Shown: positions 37,081-49,400 of the stretch, one piece after another
Numbering within the stretch: position 1 is the first letter of the stretch
How the letters are laid out: every line of letters begins with the position of its first letter
Source of the DNA: Megaleporinus macrocephalus
Lineage: Eukaryota; Chordata; Actinopteri; Characiformes; Anostomidae
Reading direction: 5' to 3'
NCBI GenBank assembly: GCA_021613375.1
Contig: CM038708.1
Span: forward strand, 29,659,559-29,723,558
Length of the DNA: 64,000 nucleotides
The notes under the pieces: generated by a model
The model's input: only the letters and a program-made list of their open reading frames with translations
Database searches by the model: none
Told to the model about the DNA's origin: nothing
Made by a program: the position numbers and the translations under genes

Positions 37081-38940
37081 AACATATATGGCAAATAACT
37101 TCACACACCATCCACAGTGGTCCGATTTTTAGATCTCAAATAGTTTTAAATAGTTCACATAATGAACTATGTGGCATCTTATATTGTGTGGTTGATATAT
37201 TTGTCATTTGGTGTGGTTTTCCTTGTTTAAGTGAACACACAGTATCAACACATAAAAAAACAGTGGCTTAACGTCAGGGTATGACTTTTCATACTGTCAG
37301 GATTTTATTTTTAAGACTATAATTTTATATCATGCATGCACTGTAATTAATTCAGGAAATGCAAGTCTAATATAAAGTAATATACTAGTATCTCTTTTCT
37401 TATAGCAAACACAATTAATGATTTGGTGAAGCATTATCTGAGGCTAACTAATATGAGAGCCTTCTAAAGGAAAATGTATCACAAAATGCAGTGGCCCAGC
37501 TGACCCCAATGAGGCTTATGATATCTGAACATTTACGCACTAATACAAACACACCACCCCCTCTCTTCCTCACACACATACACGCACACATAGTTTTGTA
37601 ACTTTTGTAACAGGTTTTGACCAGTAGCATTACAGAGTTACATGTTTCAGAGCAGAAGAACATGTAACAGGTATAATACGTGTCATGTCTAGGTATTTAA
37701 CAAGCTGTTATGTAAGTAACACCAACACTTTAGCCACTTAATGAAAAACAATAAAACAGTATATCTACTTAATGTAAGTAGTGTATAAACAAAACATTAC
37801 TTAGTGTAACTAATTACTACTAACTAAAGTACTACCAAGACATATACTTAATGTCAGTACAGTATCAACAAAGCATCTACTAAATTTAAAGTATCAACAA
37901 AACATATTTTACTTTATATAAATAATGCATCAACAACATATCTATAAAATGTCTGTATGTTAATTAGAAAGAACTGCTGTCCACCTATGAATTGTAATAA
38001 TATATTCACTTGAATGTTTATATGCTTCACTACTGCAAATGTATACATATGTTCTTGATGTGTTATTAATAGTCTGTTGAGGATTTATTGATCATCTACA
38101 AAGGACAGAGGCTGCCACCGCCATGTTTTCTACAGTAGCCCAGAACAGGTACACATACTAGCTGTATAGAGAGTTATTATTTCCCAGTTATTTTCAAAAA
38201 AATCTGTTCCACCTTAAAAAGGTTACATTCTGGTCCCTGTACAAGCTGCAGCATTTAAGGTAGAACATTCAAGTAACATTTCTAGTCATTAACAATTGGA
38301 TTTTAACTTCTTTGAACTTACTTCTACTTAACTTATTCATAACACTTTTTTTATTTTACAGATTGTGTTGCACTTAAATTTAAAATTAAATTTCTCAAAA
38401 ACCCATTATATTCACAGTAATATAAACATTGTTAGTTTATTAGTTGAATGTCTGTAAGGTGAGATATATAAGATGAGAGTAAAATGAAGTAATGTGTGTC
38501 CCTGTGGAAGAGGGGGCGGAGTCAGAAGTGACTCATTATCATTTGAAGGACAGTTAAAGCGGCTGTTCTGAACAGGACTGTTTACAAAGGAGGAGAAGAC
38601 GCTGTGCTGCTACAACCTATTGCTATTTTAACCAAATCATGTTCAGATATTTCACTAAGTCCCCAGAGAGGCTGTTAACATGTGGAAAAGGAGTTCTCCA
38701 GAAATGAAAGAGTTTCTCCAGAAATGAAAAAATGAGCCAATATGTTAACAGATCACATTTTAAATAACACTTATACACATTTACAGATATATGTACTGTG
38801 TATGTATGTGTGTGTAAGTGTAAAAGGCTGAATGAGAATTTCATAGAAAACAGGCAAGCTGTCCTGCAAGTAGCCATGACGTGTGGCTTAAAACTGAACT
38901 CATTATCTGTAGAGGATGTATTAAATTATTTTTTACTTGT
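37081..38940. other. Intergenic stretch with weak degenerate tandem repeats
   Basis: Around 37750-37950 a loosely repeated motif (cttaatgt.agta....atcaacaaaacat) recurs several times with much variation. A GC-richer patch lies at 38505-38610. No gene was identified. Confidence 0.4.
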
Positions 38941-39065
38941 CATCTGACCAGGGGCACCCAAACATGTTATGCCATTGATTTCCTATAAAATCATCTCTAA
39001 TAGAACATGTGCATAATATAATCTCAATATATCAATGCTTTTGCCTCTTTTACATTCTTTTTCGG

Positions 39066-39116
39066 TAAATTGGAATGGTGCAGTTTGTAATGCACTGCTT
39101 GCATCAGTTTGTGCCA
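39066..39116 (+). pseudogene. Decayed last CTLD exon
   Basis: The 51 nt match the fourth CTLD exon and read VNWNGAVCNALLASVCA when joined in phase. The preceding acceptor is TTCGG instead of TTCAG, and the WND ligand motif is WNG. No other CTLD exons lie nearby. Flanking sequence to about 39740 resembles the intron after CTLD exon d, ending with a degraded Thr/Ser-exon acceptor (cttctgcaaaaacc). It is a remnant of another cassette between the two lectin genes. Confidence 0.75.
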
Positions 39117-39740
39117 GTGAGCATTGCAAAGGCCGCGATTTATCATTTTATGTTGGTTTTAATGGCACAACACTGTCCTAAAGATCTATCTATATCTATC
39201 TATCTATATTTTCAACCGCAATCACTACTTCTATACAAATATTGGACACCATTCTCTGAGTTTCATTTATTGATTGCGTCCATTCATTTCAAACCAATTG
39301 TCTGTAAACAAAACTTCTGATTTTGCTTTATTTTTACTGATTTTGAGCAAACTGCTTTTAACCACAGTGTACCTCTAAGCCTAAAATGATTATTTCCTAA
39401 TAGTCCATCTCTTATCTCTTTGCTGAATATCTTTTAGTTATGATTTTTAACTAATGATTTATAAATGAGGGTTCCCTTCTAGAGTACCTTATATAATGTA
39501 CTCTCAGTACAACTGTATAACTATGAGTGATAAACACATCCATATTACAGTTTGTATTAAACACTGAGTTATCTGTCTTGCGCTACATTCACTGGCCACT
39601 GTATCAAGAACACCAAGCTTGATATGTGCTGATAAAATTTTTTTTATTATTTTTTATAATTTTGTACCTGATAAACTGAGTCACTGTATAGTCTTGATTA
39701 TATACAAATGAATGCAACATTTTTCTTCTGCAAAAACCGG
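39117..39740 (+). pseudogene. Degraded stalk-intron sequence linked to the dead CTLD exon
   Basis: It shares ordered blocks with the introns after CTLD exon d in gene 1: the 'accacagtgtacc' block, 'tagtccatctcttat', 'atgagggttccc', and 'cactggccactgtatcaaga'. It ends at the mutated acceptor near 39730. A small ATCT repeat lies at 39185-39210. Confidence 0.65.
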
Positions 39741-39915
39741 GCGTTCCTTGTTGTGTCTTTATATATACCCTCTGTTTTTCCCAGTCTTTGTGGAGAATTG
39801 TGGGTGTTGGTATCTGTAGAGTTGCTTCCTGTCTGTCTGTTTACGTCTCGTGTTCATAATGGAGTCAAATAAAAGACAATTGCATGTATATCCGCCTACC
39901 TCGTCTCTTGCAGCA
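39741..39915. mobile_element. Possible LTR or retroelement fragment
   Basis: The stretch has TATA-like and AATAAA-like (caaataaaag) signals and ends 'ccgcctacctcgtctc', an arrangement like a short LTR. There is no second LTR or coding region, so the call is tentative. Confidence 0.25.
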
Positions 39916-41320
39916 TTATAAGAACATTATAAACATTGAAAAAATATAACTTTATGTAATTATTTTGAATATTCTATTTTGAATATTCTATTTTGAACAA
40001 GAAATCACTATAGAATGAAGGTGGTAACAGGAAGATTAAAATGCTTTGCTGTTTATTTTTTTAAAACTCTGACAATTAGTACATATGTAACATTGATTAA
40101 ACACAAGAAATGTAGTAATGTGAAGAAGTACACTCCATAAAGTTTGTTTCTCCTTTGTGACATATGTGGATATATCAACATTTGATCTTCAGTTATACAG
40201 CATTTTATATATTAAGTGGGAAAAGTTTTATGTAGGCATTTGCCTTTAAGTGTCCTCCACCTTCTGATATCTTTTTTTTAAGTTTAATTATTTTGTTTAA
40301 CCACTTTCCAAAATCATATGCATCGATGGTTTTCTTTCAGAGAACCTCAGAGAACTCTCTATATTTAAGCATGACGATACCACACATTCTACTGACAAAT
40401 AGTAAACCAGGCCAGATATATGTGGTTTTAATAAAGCTTCTGAGTTTCTTCATGATATTCTGTAACAGTGTTCTAAACATTAGTGTCTGTACTAGTACCT
40501 GATTGGGGGCACCTCATTTTTCCCACCGGCAAAGAAGATCTTTGAACTTCATATTAAGAGTCACTACTCAACTCTGGAGACAGAACAGCTGAGCAGCTGA
40601 TTTTCCAATTAATTTAGGGGCCATACTGTTATTCCTACACACGTTGCTGTGCAAGCTCGACTCTATCCTGATCTACTGTGATATACAGCTAAAACAACAA
40701 CTACTTTGTAGACATCCATTTTTTATAGATCTGTCTGCATACATTTCATATTTGCAAACAAATGCTCACCCTATTTTAATGAACCACTTATAAAGTAAAC
40801 ACAAAAACAGCCCAGTTGTCATCTGTCTTACAGAGTTGGGACAGTGAATAAATAAAAAACAACAACTATGCTAATGGTGTGTTAAGTGTGACCAACATTT
40901 CAGTAATTTGCTATTTGTTCCTCCATGCAAAAATCTCCACCCTGTGAGAGCGTTTTCAGTCATCTTAAATAACATCACTCCATTCACTGAAATAGTACAA
41001 ACCCCTTCTCACTAACACAAGCTTGGACTCTTAGCTATTCCTTTATGCAAATTACAGGTAAATGTGACAAACTATGCTTATCATTTCCCATAAAAGCTAC
41101 AAACCACCAGGTTCATGAATTGAATAATAATTAACTTGTGTACCTGGATTCAACCCCAACTAGAAAAGTTTACTCAGGAAATATGACGTGTACATATGTC
41201 TGTAATGTGCATTCCTCTTTCTCTCGTCCAGGTCGTTCTTGAGTAGTCTAATAGTGGCTTAACTTTCTTTCAATAGAAACTGAGAACATGTTTTAGTTTT
41301 TGTCCCACCATCATGTCAAC
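39916..41320. other. No feature seen
   Basis: AT-rich intergenic DNA; no exon with lectin or other known motifs was found on either strand. Confidence 0.35.
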
Positions 41321-41329
41321 ACTGTTGGC

Positions 41330-41830
41330 CTCAGAATTGCTAGACAGAGTGATTCGTCACTCCAGAGAAAACGTCTCCACTGCTATAGAGACCAGTGTCA
41401 GCATGCTTTACACCAGTGCATCTGACACTTTGCATTGCACTTTGGTGATATAAGGTTAGGGTGCAGCTGCTCGGCCATGGAAACCCATTCCATGAAGCTC
41501 TCTATGCTGTTCTTGAGCTGATCTAAAGGCCACATGAAGTTTGGAGGTCTGTAGTGATTGACTGCGCCTCAGCATTTGCTGACCCCACTCTGTCATTTTA
41601 CGTATCTGCCATTCCAATCGCTTCCACTTTATAATACCCCTGTCAGTCAACTGTGGAATATTTAGTAGTGAGGAAATTTCCCGGCAGGTAGCTTCCTATC
41701 ACAACAACGTGCTGGAATTCACAGAACTCCTGAAAGCAGCCCATTCTTTCACAAATGTTTGTAGAAGCAGTCTGCATGTCTAGGTGCTTGGTTTTATACA
41801 CCTGTGGCCATGGAAGTGAAAAAAAGTAAA
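41330..41830 (-). mobile_element. Tc1-like transposase remnant
   Basis: The minus strand reads MTEWGQQMLRRSQSLQTSKL, then ELHGMGFHGRAAAP, then NAKCQMHWCKAC and, after a stop, WRRFLWSDES. The order DNA-binding end, linker, WSDES is that of Tc1-type transposases. Stops interrupt it. Confidence 0.6.
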
Positions 41831-41999
41831 ACATTTTATTTGTTCAGGGACATATTATTGCATTCTGATGGGAGTAGTATAAGCTGAAGTCCAGGTTATC
41901 ATGGATCACGTCAAAAATAAAAGAACTCCTACCCAGACCAGCATGGCACACACCAATACTCTTCACTTCATTTGTACTTTTAGGTACAGCTTTGTTAGA

Positions 42000-42260
42000 T
42001 TCCATAAAATCTCTGTGGGACGTAGGGGACGGGTGCTTTTGTTTGTGTACCTTTACTCTGCTTTGTTGTAGGGAGTTGGGGGTAGTTTTGTGTATTTTTG
42101 TTTCCTTTTGTTTTCAGGTTGAGTTAGTTCTCTGACTTTAGTTCTTTTTCTTTGTTATTGTGGTGTTAGCCTGTCCCTGAAGCCGCTGTCCCATCTTTTT
42201 ACTCATTTGTTGAAAATAAACTTTCTGTTTTCTGGTTGTAAACAGTGTCCTTTGTTTGGT
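42000..42260. other. T-rich stretch with AATAAA, possibly LTR-like
   Basis: GT- and T-rich sequence with GAAAATAAACTTTCTG near 42213, followed by a strong hairpin. It may be a retroelement end; no coding region is attached. Confidence 0.25.
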
Positions 42261-42268
42261 CTGGCAGG

Positions 42269-42329
42269 GGTCAGGGGAAAGAACACACTCTCTATTTCTG
42301 AAATTGAAAGTGGGTTCTCTCCCCTGACC
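42269..42329. repeat. 61-bp near-perfect inverted repeat
   Basis: The left arm 42269-42298 starts GGTCAGGGGAAAGAAC. The right arm 42300-42329 ends GTTCTCTCCCCTGACC. The 30-base arms match at 26 positions around a one-base centre, giving a long hairpin. Confidence 0.85.
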
Positions 42330-43640
42330 AGGTGTAAACGTGGTCTATGTTGAAAAGCTGGAACTGAATTAAAGACATTTGTTGAAGGTGATCTTCAGAA
42401 CCAGACATAGGTTTTTAGGCATTTCCACCCTCAACACAACCCACAACAGTCATTCAGATCCATGTGACCAGGCAAACCAAACATATAACAGCTTTGTACC
42501 TCCAACTAATTTGCCTTCCTCCCTCTAAACAGTTCAGAACACTTCGCCAGGGCAAAGTCAGACAAACAGAGGCAAAGGAGTGGCTGTTTTTGCATCTATT
42601 TGTTTCAGCTTGCAGGTTAGTCTATAGCTTTTCATTTAGAATCTGAAGAAAACAATAACACAGAACATGTAGATGTTTTAATAATCTAACAATGTGTCTC
42701 CAGGGAGGAGTAGCAGGTAGTGCAAAAGAATTTATCAGTTCTGTGGTTACATGTACATCTTGTAAGGTTATAAGTTCTACAAATGTTTTGAGTGTTTGTT
42801 TGTCAGCAAGTGACAAGAGTATTATAGTAAGACAGTCATTAAGTAATGATAGAGTGGTGCTTTTTCTAGCTGGACAATACAGCTGCACAAAGCACGTAAA
42901 TAACATTAGGAATATTCTGAAAAGGCTGGTGTCATTACTAAATGTAAAAACATTGCAGTGATATTATTATGAAAAAAGATTAACAGAGTGAGTTTGTTTG
43001 TTTAGTACACGTATTTTGGTTTCCCAATTATTCTAGTAATAATACTAGATATTAACTGCATACAACAATATCTTAGATTCAGATTAAAACCAGAAAAAAA
43101 ACCCTTTACTAATTGAATTCAACAAATTAATATTAAACAGAAACCAGAAAAAAATCATCAGTAAACCAGTAAAAAGAAAAAACAGTGAAGTCACATAGTT
43201 CTTTCCTAAATTAATTTATTGACAGGTTGTAACGTGACTAATGTTGAAAACTTTGTGTATTTAGAAAAAGGAAAATCTGATTATTGACTGTTTTGGGTAG
43301 ATCCAGAGTTTTTTCCATTATCAGATTGTGCTTGAAGTGCTTCAAAACAAATTAGTTGTCAAATTCATTATTGCCAAAATCTGATGTTCGGTAATGATCT
43401 GGTTATTTTGTTTATTTAAACGGGCTCTGTAAATCATGGACACAATAATGACCTCTGGAATTACTGGCGCCCCAAATAACACATGGCAAAATTGTTTGGT
43501 GTGAAGTGGTTGAGGTTTTTTTTCCTGGAAAAATTTTTCACCATAAAATTTGAAACAGACACTACACACTGTAAGATACTGTTTCTGTCCTGTTCATCAG
43601 ACTCTTTTTTTTCTGGGCTTATTTTAATAAGGTTTCTACC
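42330..43640. other. Upstream region of lectin gene 2; no clear promoter
   Basis: AT-rich sequence preceding the signal-peptide exon. No convincing TATA box or other promoter element was identified. Overlapping open frames around 42620-42960 on both strands lack any recognisable domain. Confidence 0.35.
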
Positions 43641-43665
43641 ATGCTGTTCCTTCTGCTGGTTTCAG
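43641..43665 (+). CDS. Lectin gene 2, signal-peptide exon
   Basis: ATG followed by CTG TTC CTT CTG CTG GTT TCA G and the donor gtcagt. It reads MLFLLLVS and splits a Gly codon with the next exon (44718). This is the only start exon of this type in the window. Confidence 0.75.
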
Positions 43666-45900
43666 GTCAGTAAAACTTTATTAGATTTATTCTATTCTAT
43701 TCTATGTAATTTTACAGATAGAGTAACTTCAGTAAGTGTTAAAACTCACATGATTGTGCCTGTGGGTCAGCTGAATCAGGCACTGCATTAGGGCAGAAAA
43801 ACTACACATCACATAAGACACAAGCTAAACCAGATATCAGGAGGGAGTTTGAGCAGAGAAAGATTACACACAGGTGCAAAATGGATATAAAAAGGTTAAA
43901 AAACATATCAGTGTTAATTTCGTTGATGAAATATTTTCGTCATAGTTTTCGTCAACGAACCATTTTTCATGACGAAGATGAGACGATAACGAAATAAAAT
44001 CTACAGAAAGGATAAAAACTATGACGAAATTGATTTACACTTTAGTCACTTTAGTGTCTCTAGTAAACACTGTGATCTAGAGATGTGGCAGTTTTTCATT
44101 CATTGATTTACTGTTATGTTAAAATTTATTTGAATTAAAAATATTTTCATAGTAAAAAGTGATAAATGCAATTAATGTAGATTAGTTAACCACAGAGCAT
44201 GTAATTTAATTAGATCGACAGCACTAGTAACAATTATTAAATAAATAAGAGATAATAAATAAAAAGGTGATACAAGGATTAAATAACAGTTTTCTCTTAT
44301 TTACTTTGCAGTTACGGAAGACCTCAAATGTTTGTTAAATCTGTTTGTGTGTGTATTGGTCTTTCAAACATGAAAAATATTCCATAACTGGTTAATAAAT
44401 GTTTAATTTTGTGTAAGTACATATAATGATTTAAATAATTGAAGGGAACTGAAAAAGCATTACATTTTACACCCTTTATATTTTAGTCGACTGAATCGAC
44501 TGTAGATTTAGTCTAGACTATATTCTTATGATAAAACTAGACTAAAACTAAAAACTATTCAGATGACTAAATTATGACTAAAACTAAGTGACATTTTAGT
44601 CAAAAGACTAAGACTAAGACTAAATTAAAATTTGCTGTCAAAATTAACACTGAAACATATGTACATGTGGGCAATTTGTCAAAATTGAATTTTTAATATG
44701 CAATGTTTTTCTTATAGGACTCTGTACCCTTCCCTTCACTCACAGCCGTAGGTGTACATTTGCTTTCCTTATCAATACAAAATATAATTTGTTTGGAATT
44801 GTACTCCCCATTACACAAAGCCAACATGTTGACTAGAAATGCCATGAGTTGGAGTAAGTTGGCTTTCTCTAAGGTCCAGAGAATGTTTTTAAAATGTCTG
44901 CTTTAATAAAAATAGCAAGTGCTTCACAAAAGATCATATTTTCACGTCCATGCAAAGACCTTCATATAAAGCCTGGCACTATGGTACATACTTTAAAATG
45001 GAAAGTCTATGTAAATAAAGTAGCACAGGATGAGATGCTGATATTTTCATGAACATGTCAGTCCTAAAAAATGTGATGAATGGCTTAACTAGTCTCAGGA
45101 GAAGCATGTTCTAACCCTCTGACATCTTAGCCTGAAAGCATAATGTGTTTAGGGATGACCTAGTTGGGGGATGGGACTTTTACATGACTAAATTATAAAT
45201 TAAATCTGAATATTGCTGTGCATATGCCTTGTTTTATTTATTTATAGGTATTATTTATATATTTTTATTCATTTCACTCTGGAATCTGTGCAGATTTATA
45301 AAAATGCAACTCTTTGAACCACAAAGATTGTTTAGCCAATGTTTTTAGCACAATAGGTTAAAAGTTGTGAGCCAGATACTATGAATGGCTAGAAATAGAA
45401 TACTAATTATTAACTTCTTTACTGTCCACGACCTCCAGACACTCCTATAATGAAAGATTTAGCCAGTCTGCATTGTTTTCCATGCAATCACTGAACAATA
45501 AGGCCTACGTTGTACTAGATCTGAGATTTTTAGCTACATCCACATGTAGCTGCTTTGTGTCATGAAAATAAGGCCTTAACTCAAAACAAAGGTAATGTGT
45601 CTGTTCTGATCAAATAGAAAAAAAGGAAAAATTATTTCTCCATAAAGTGAAAAACAGGCACAAAGACAGACTTCAGTGGGACAGTTTGCAAACATGACTA
45701 TTATCATTAACTGAGCTGACAAATTTGAAAATACAGAGTGCCAGGATGGTTGGTCACAGTTTGGATCTCGCTGCTTCAGGATCTTCACAAGAGCCACAGA
45801 CTGGGAAAGCGCTGAGGTACAAATTGAAATGCTCTATTATGTATGTATATAAAGTATGATAGAACTTGTAAATATCTAACCTTTAATTAAAGAAAATGCT

Positions 45901-45960
<60 letters not shown>

Positions 45961-46357
45961 TACCGCTCCACTTACAATGGACTGACGGGTCTCTAAAGAA
46001 AGTTGTTTCTTTCTGGCCATTTTGAGCCTGTCAGCAAGCCATCAACTGCTGATGCTTCAGATACTAAACTAACCTAGAATGTTGTTCCCTTTTATGTTCA
46101 CTTATTAGTAGAATGTTTTTCAGCTGTGCATCACAATTGAGCAAGAGTGTCCTAACAACCAATTAGTCCAATAACATCCTTAACTTGGATTGGCGGCCGT
46201 ACCAGGAGATTTAGGTATTGCTGATAATAGGACTATATGCAAAATAAGCCTCTATGAAAAAATAGGCTTTAATACAAACATTTACACTTGAAATGGACAA
46301 TATTGTTTGAATAGCATGAAATGAAATTCTAAAGTGATCCTAAATTTTTGAGCGTTA

Positions 46358-46434
<77 letters not shown>

Positions 46435-49400
46435 CTAAGATTTTCATTTAAAATCTAGAGGTGCTTCATCCATTCCATGTCCATGTTACAAAGCAGTCCC
46501 TGATGTAATGCATCATGAAATGTTTCAAAGGCCTTTGGAGGAAAAAGAGCTCAAAAACATCTCAGATTCTCTCCTGGGCTTAACAGCGGAGCTGAGGCTC
46601 TTCTACTTCTTGCCAAAAAGCTCTTCTGATCATAGAACCCAGTTCCAGTAGCCCCTAGCAGCGGTGGACTGTAACAGAGTACATTTACTTACTTTAACTG
46701 CAGTTTTGAAGTCTTGGTGACTCCAAGAATGCTAAAATATTTTGTGATTCTCTAACTGTGAAATATTAGCTTGTACATTACATCCTAATCCAGGCAGATT
46801 CACTACAACACTACACATTTTTTACCAGTGGATATGGGCATTTTCTCACATTGAGCTTTTTATTATAGCCATCATTTATGTATGGAGCTCAACACACTTT
46901 GGTTTCACTTCACTTGTGTATTGTCTCATTTTTAATGACTGACAGCATGTATCAAAGTCCACACCTGCGGTTTGTGATTTTGTTTAAGTGCACAATGACG
47001 TAACACATTTGCAGGACAGGCAGCTTCTGACAAATAACACAAAACTGATGCATTGGCATTTGGAGTGTGTACCCAGTATAATACTGTTATTATGGTGTGA
47101 ACGGGCTGTTTAGCACGTGTGTTCTCTGTTTCTGTTTTTTTAGGGCTGGATTTATCAGAAAGGTTAAAGGGTATAGGGTGAGACTGAGTGGATTAACCAC
47201 AAAGACATTTTAACCCATCTTTTAAATCAACAAAACAGTGTTATTTGACTAGCAGTGTAGTGGCTAGGTTGGCAACACGGTGGCATAGTGGCCTCACAGC
47301 AAGATGATTCGGGTTGGAGTCCTGGTCCGGGCTGTTCTGTGTGGAGTGTGCATGCTCTCCCCATGCTTGAGTGGGTTTCCTCCGGGTACTCCGGTTTCCT
47401 CCCACAGTCCAAACTCATGCATGATAGGTTGATTGGTCACTCTAAACTGCCCATAGGTGTGAGTGTGAGTGTGTGTTGGCCATGCGATGGACTAACGAAC
47501 TGTCCATGGTGTACCCTGCCTTCGCCCAATGACGCTGGGATTGGTTCCAAACCCCCGTGCCTCTGACTGGCGGGATTAATCGGCAGATAATGGATGGATG
47601 GATGTATTGGCTAGGGGCACCTGTGCAATGAATATACTTTTAGTGTGTTTGAGTGTTAGTCAGTGTTCTGTACCAAAACACATCAAAATCAAAACGATTA
47701 TTTTTCGGTGTTAATTGATTGTACACTACTCATGTGGCAGATAGAGATTAAAAGAGCTGAAGTTCATATTCTTTTACTGTTGATAGCAAGTGATGATTGA
47801 AAATTTAAGTCAAAAATGACATGGCAACAACAAATGTTCCTGATCTGTTTCAGCAAAACTGTGTGTCTGTGGGAGGACATCTAGCGTCTGTACATAGCAG
47901 TGAAGAATACGCTTTCATCCAGGCTTTAGTGCTGAATGCAACTAATTCAAACTCACTGACATGGTTAGGTGCTACGGATGTTGTACAAGTATGTATGATT
48001 TTATTTCAGAAAATATATTATGTCACATAAATAAATATGTTACATCTTTACCAATCACATGTTTCTTTTTATAGGAGAGAGAGTGGGTGTGGACAGATGG
48101 GTCAGCTTTTGATTATGTTAACTGGTCTCCTGAACAGCCTGATAACTATGGCACCGAAAACTGTTTAGAAATGAATTTTAAAGGTATTCTATTCTTTTCT
48201 ACCTGTATACCGACATACAGTTATCCCAGCCCATCACTGAAACACTAACAAAACAATAATACACTTGCAGACTCTTTAAAGTTTCCATATAAAGTTCCCA
48301 TTTTTCTCTTTTTTAGTGAATTGGAATGATATGGCCTGTCACAGACATCTTCCATATGTTTGTGCACGTAAGTATTTTAAATGCGGGGAAACATTATGTA
48401 GTTTTGCTCTGAGAGTCTAACCAGATGTGGCTTAGCAACGGCACTCTGCAGACAGTGTTGTGGTTTTGCTAAGTGGGACGGCAGAGGCGTTATTCATCTC
48501 TCTAGCACGGCAGCCCAGTCTCAAACCAAACTTTCCTTATTCACGTTGGGCTCCACTCCTTTACAGCATCTCTACAGATTGTACAGCCTGTGATCGTCCT
48601 TAATGTAGACAATAAAATAAAACATTTTTCATAACCATAACCAACTGTTATTTCTATTCATATTAACAACTGAACTCCAGTCACACCCAATCAGCACAGA
48701 CGTTACTGATTCTTGCAAAGGGACAAAACATGATTTAGGTTCATTTTCAATATTATGTTAATATTTATAGATAAAGGTCTATAAAGAGAATAGATATTTA
48801 ATTAAAATAACTAATTAAAATAATTAATAGAAAAATAATTGATTAATTAAAATTAATAAAAAATTAAAATTAACATTTTATTTTATAACATTATTTGTGT
48901 AAACTTTATCAGACACACAAAAATAACCCTGCTGTTTTAAATGGCTGAATGAAGTTATATAATAAAATGTGTTTTACTACTTTTTTTTATTACTTTTTTT
49001 ATTCATAATATGGTCAACAGGCAGCAAAGGGTCACTGAACCTCCTCTTATTATGTGACTAAGAGAGAAAAGCTGTATCTTAGTAAAAAATCAAAGGGGAA
49101 TGAGTAAAGCGTCTGCATGCCCGTGCTGGAGGACGAGGACTCTCTAAATTGAACTAAATTGAACTGATTAAGATCACAACAGACTAAGAAAATGAATTAA
49201 CATAGTTTCTATAGATATTTGATTGTAACTGTATAATAATCATTTGAGTGGTTGTCTATCCCCTTTCTAATGGTTTATTGGAAATTCAGAGAGATTCTTA
49301 ATAAGGCAATAGTGAAGTTCATAGTTTTAAAAAATCCTTCCTCGGTTGTGATTCTCTATATGATCTTGGAAAAATCACTTTCATTTTATATGAAGACACT

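Noticed and set aside
42622..42961. Overlapping 94- and 89-codon frames on opposite strands
   Set aside because: No domain, and each is the shadow of the other; the composition is like surrounding non-coding DNA.
45576..45797. 73-codon minus frame (also at 51287)
   Set aside because: It is antisense to the first exon of CTLD E/F.
47227..47566. Open frames of 63 and 92 codons (also at 52904-53243)
   Set aside because: They lie in a common interspersed repeat and are copied by the tandem duplication.
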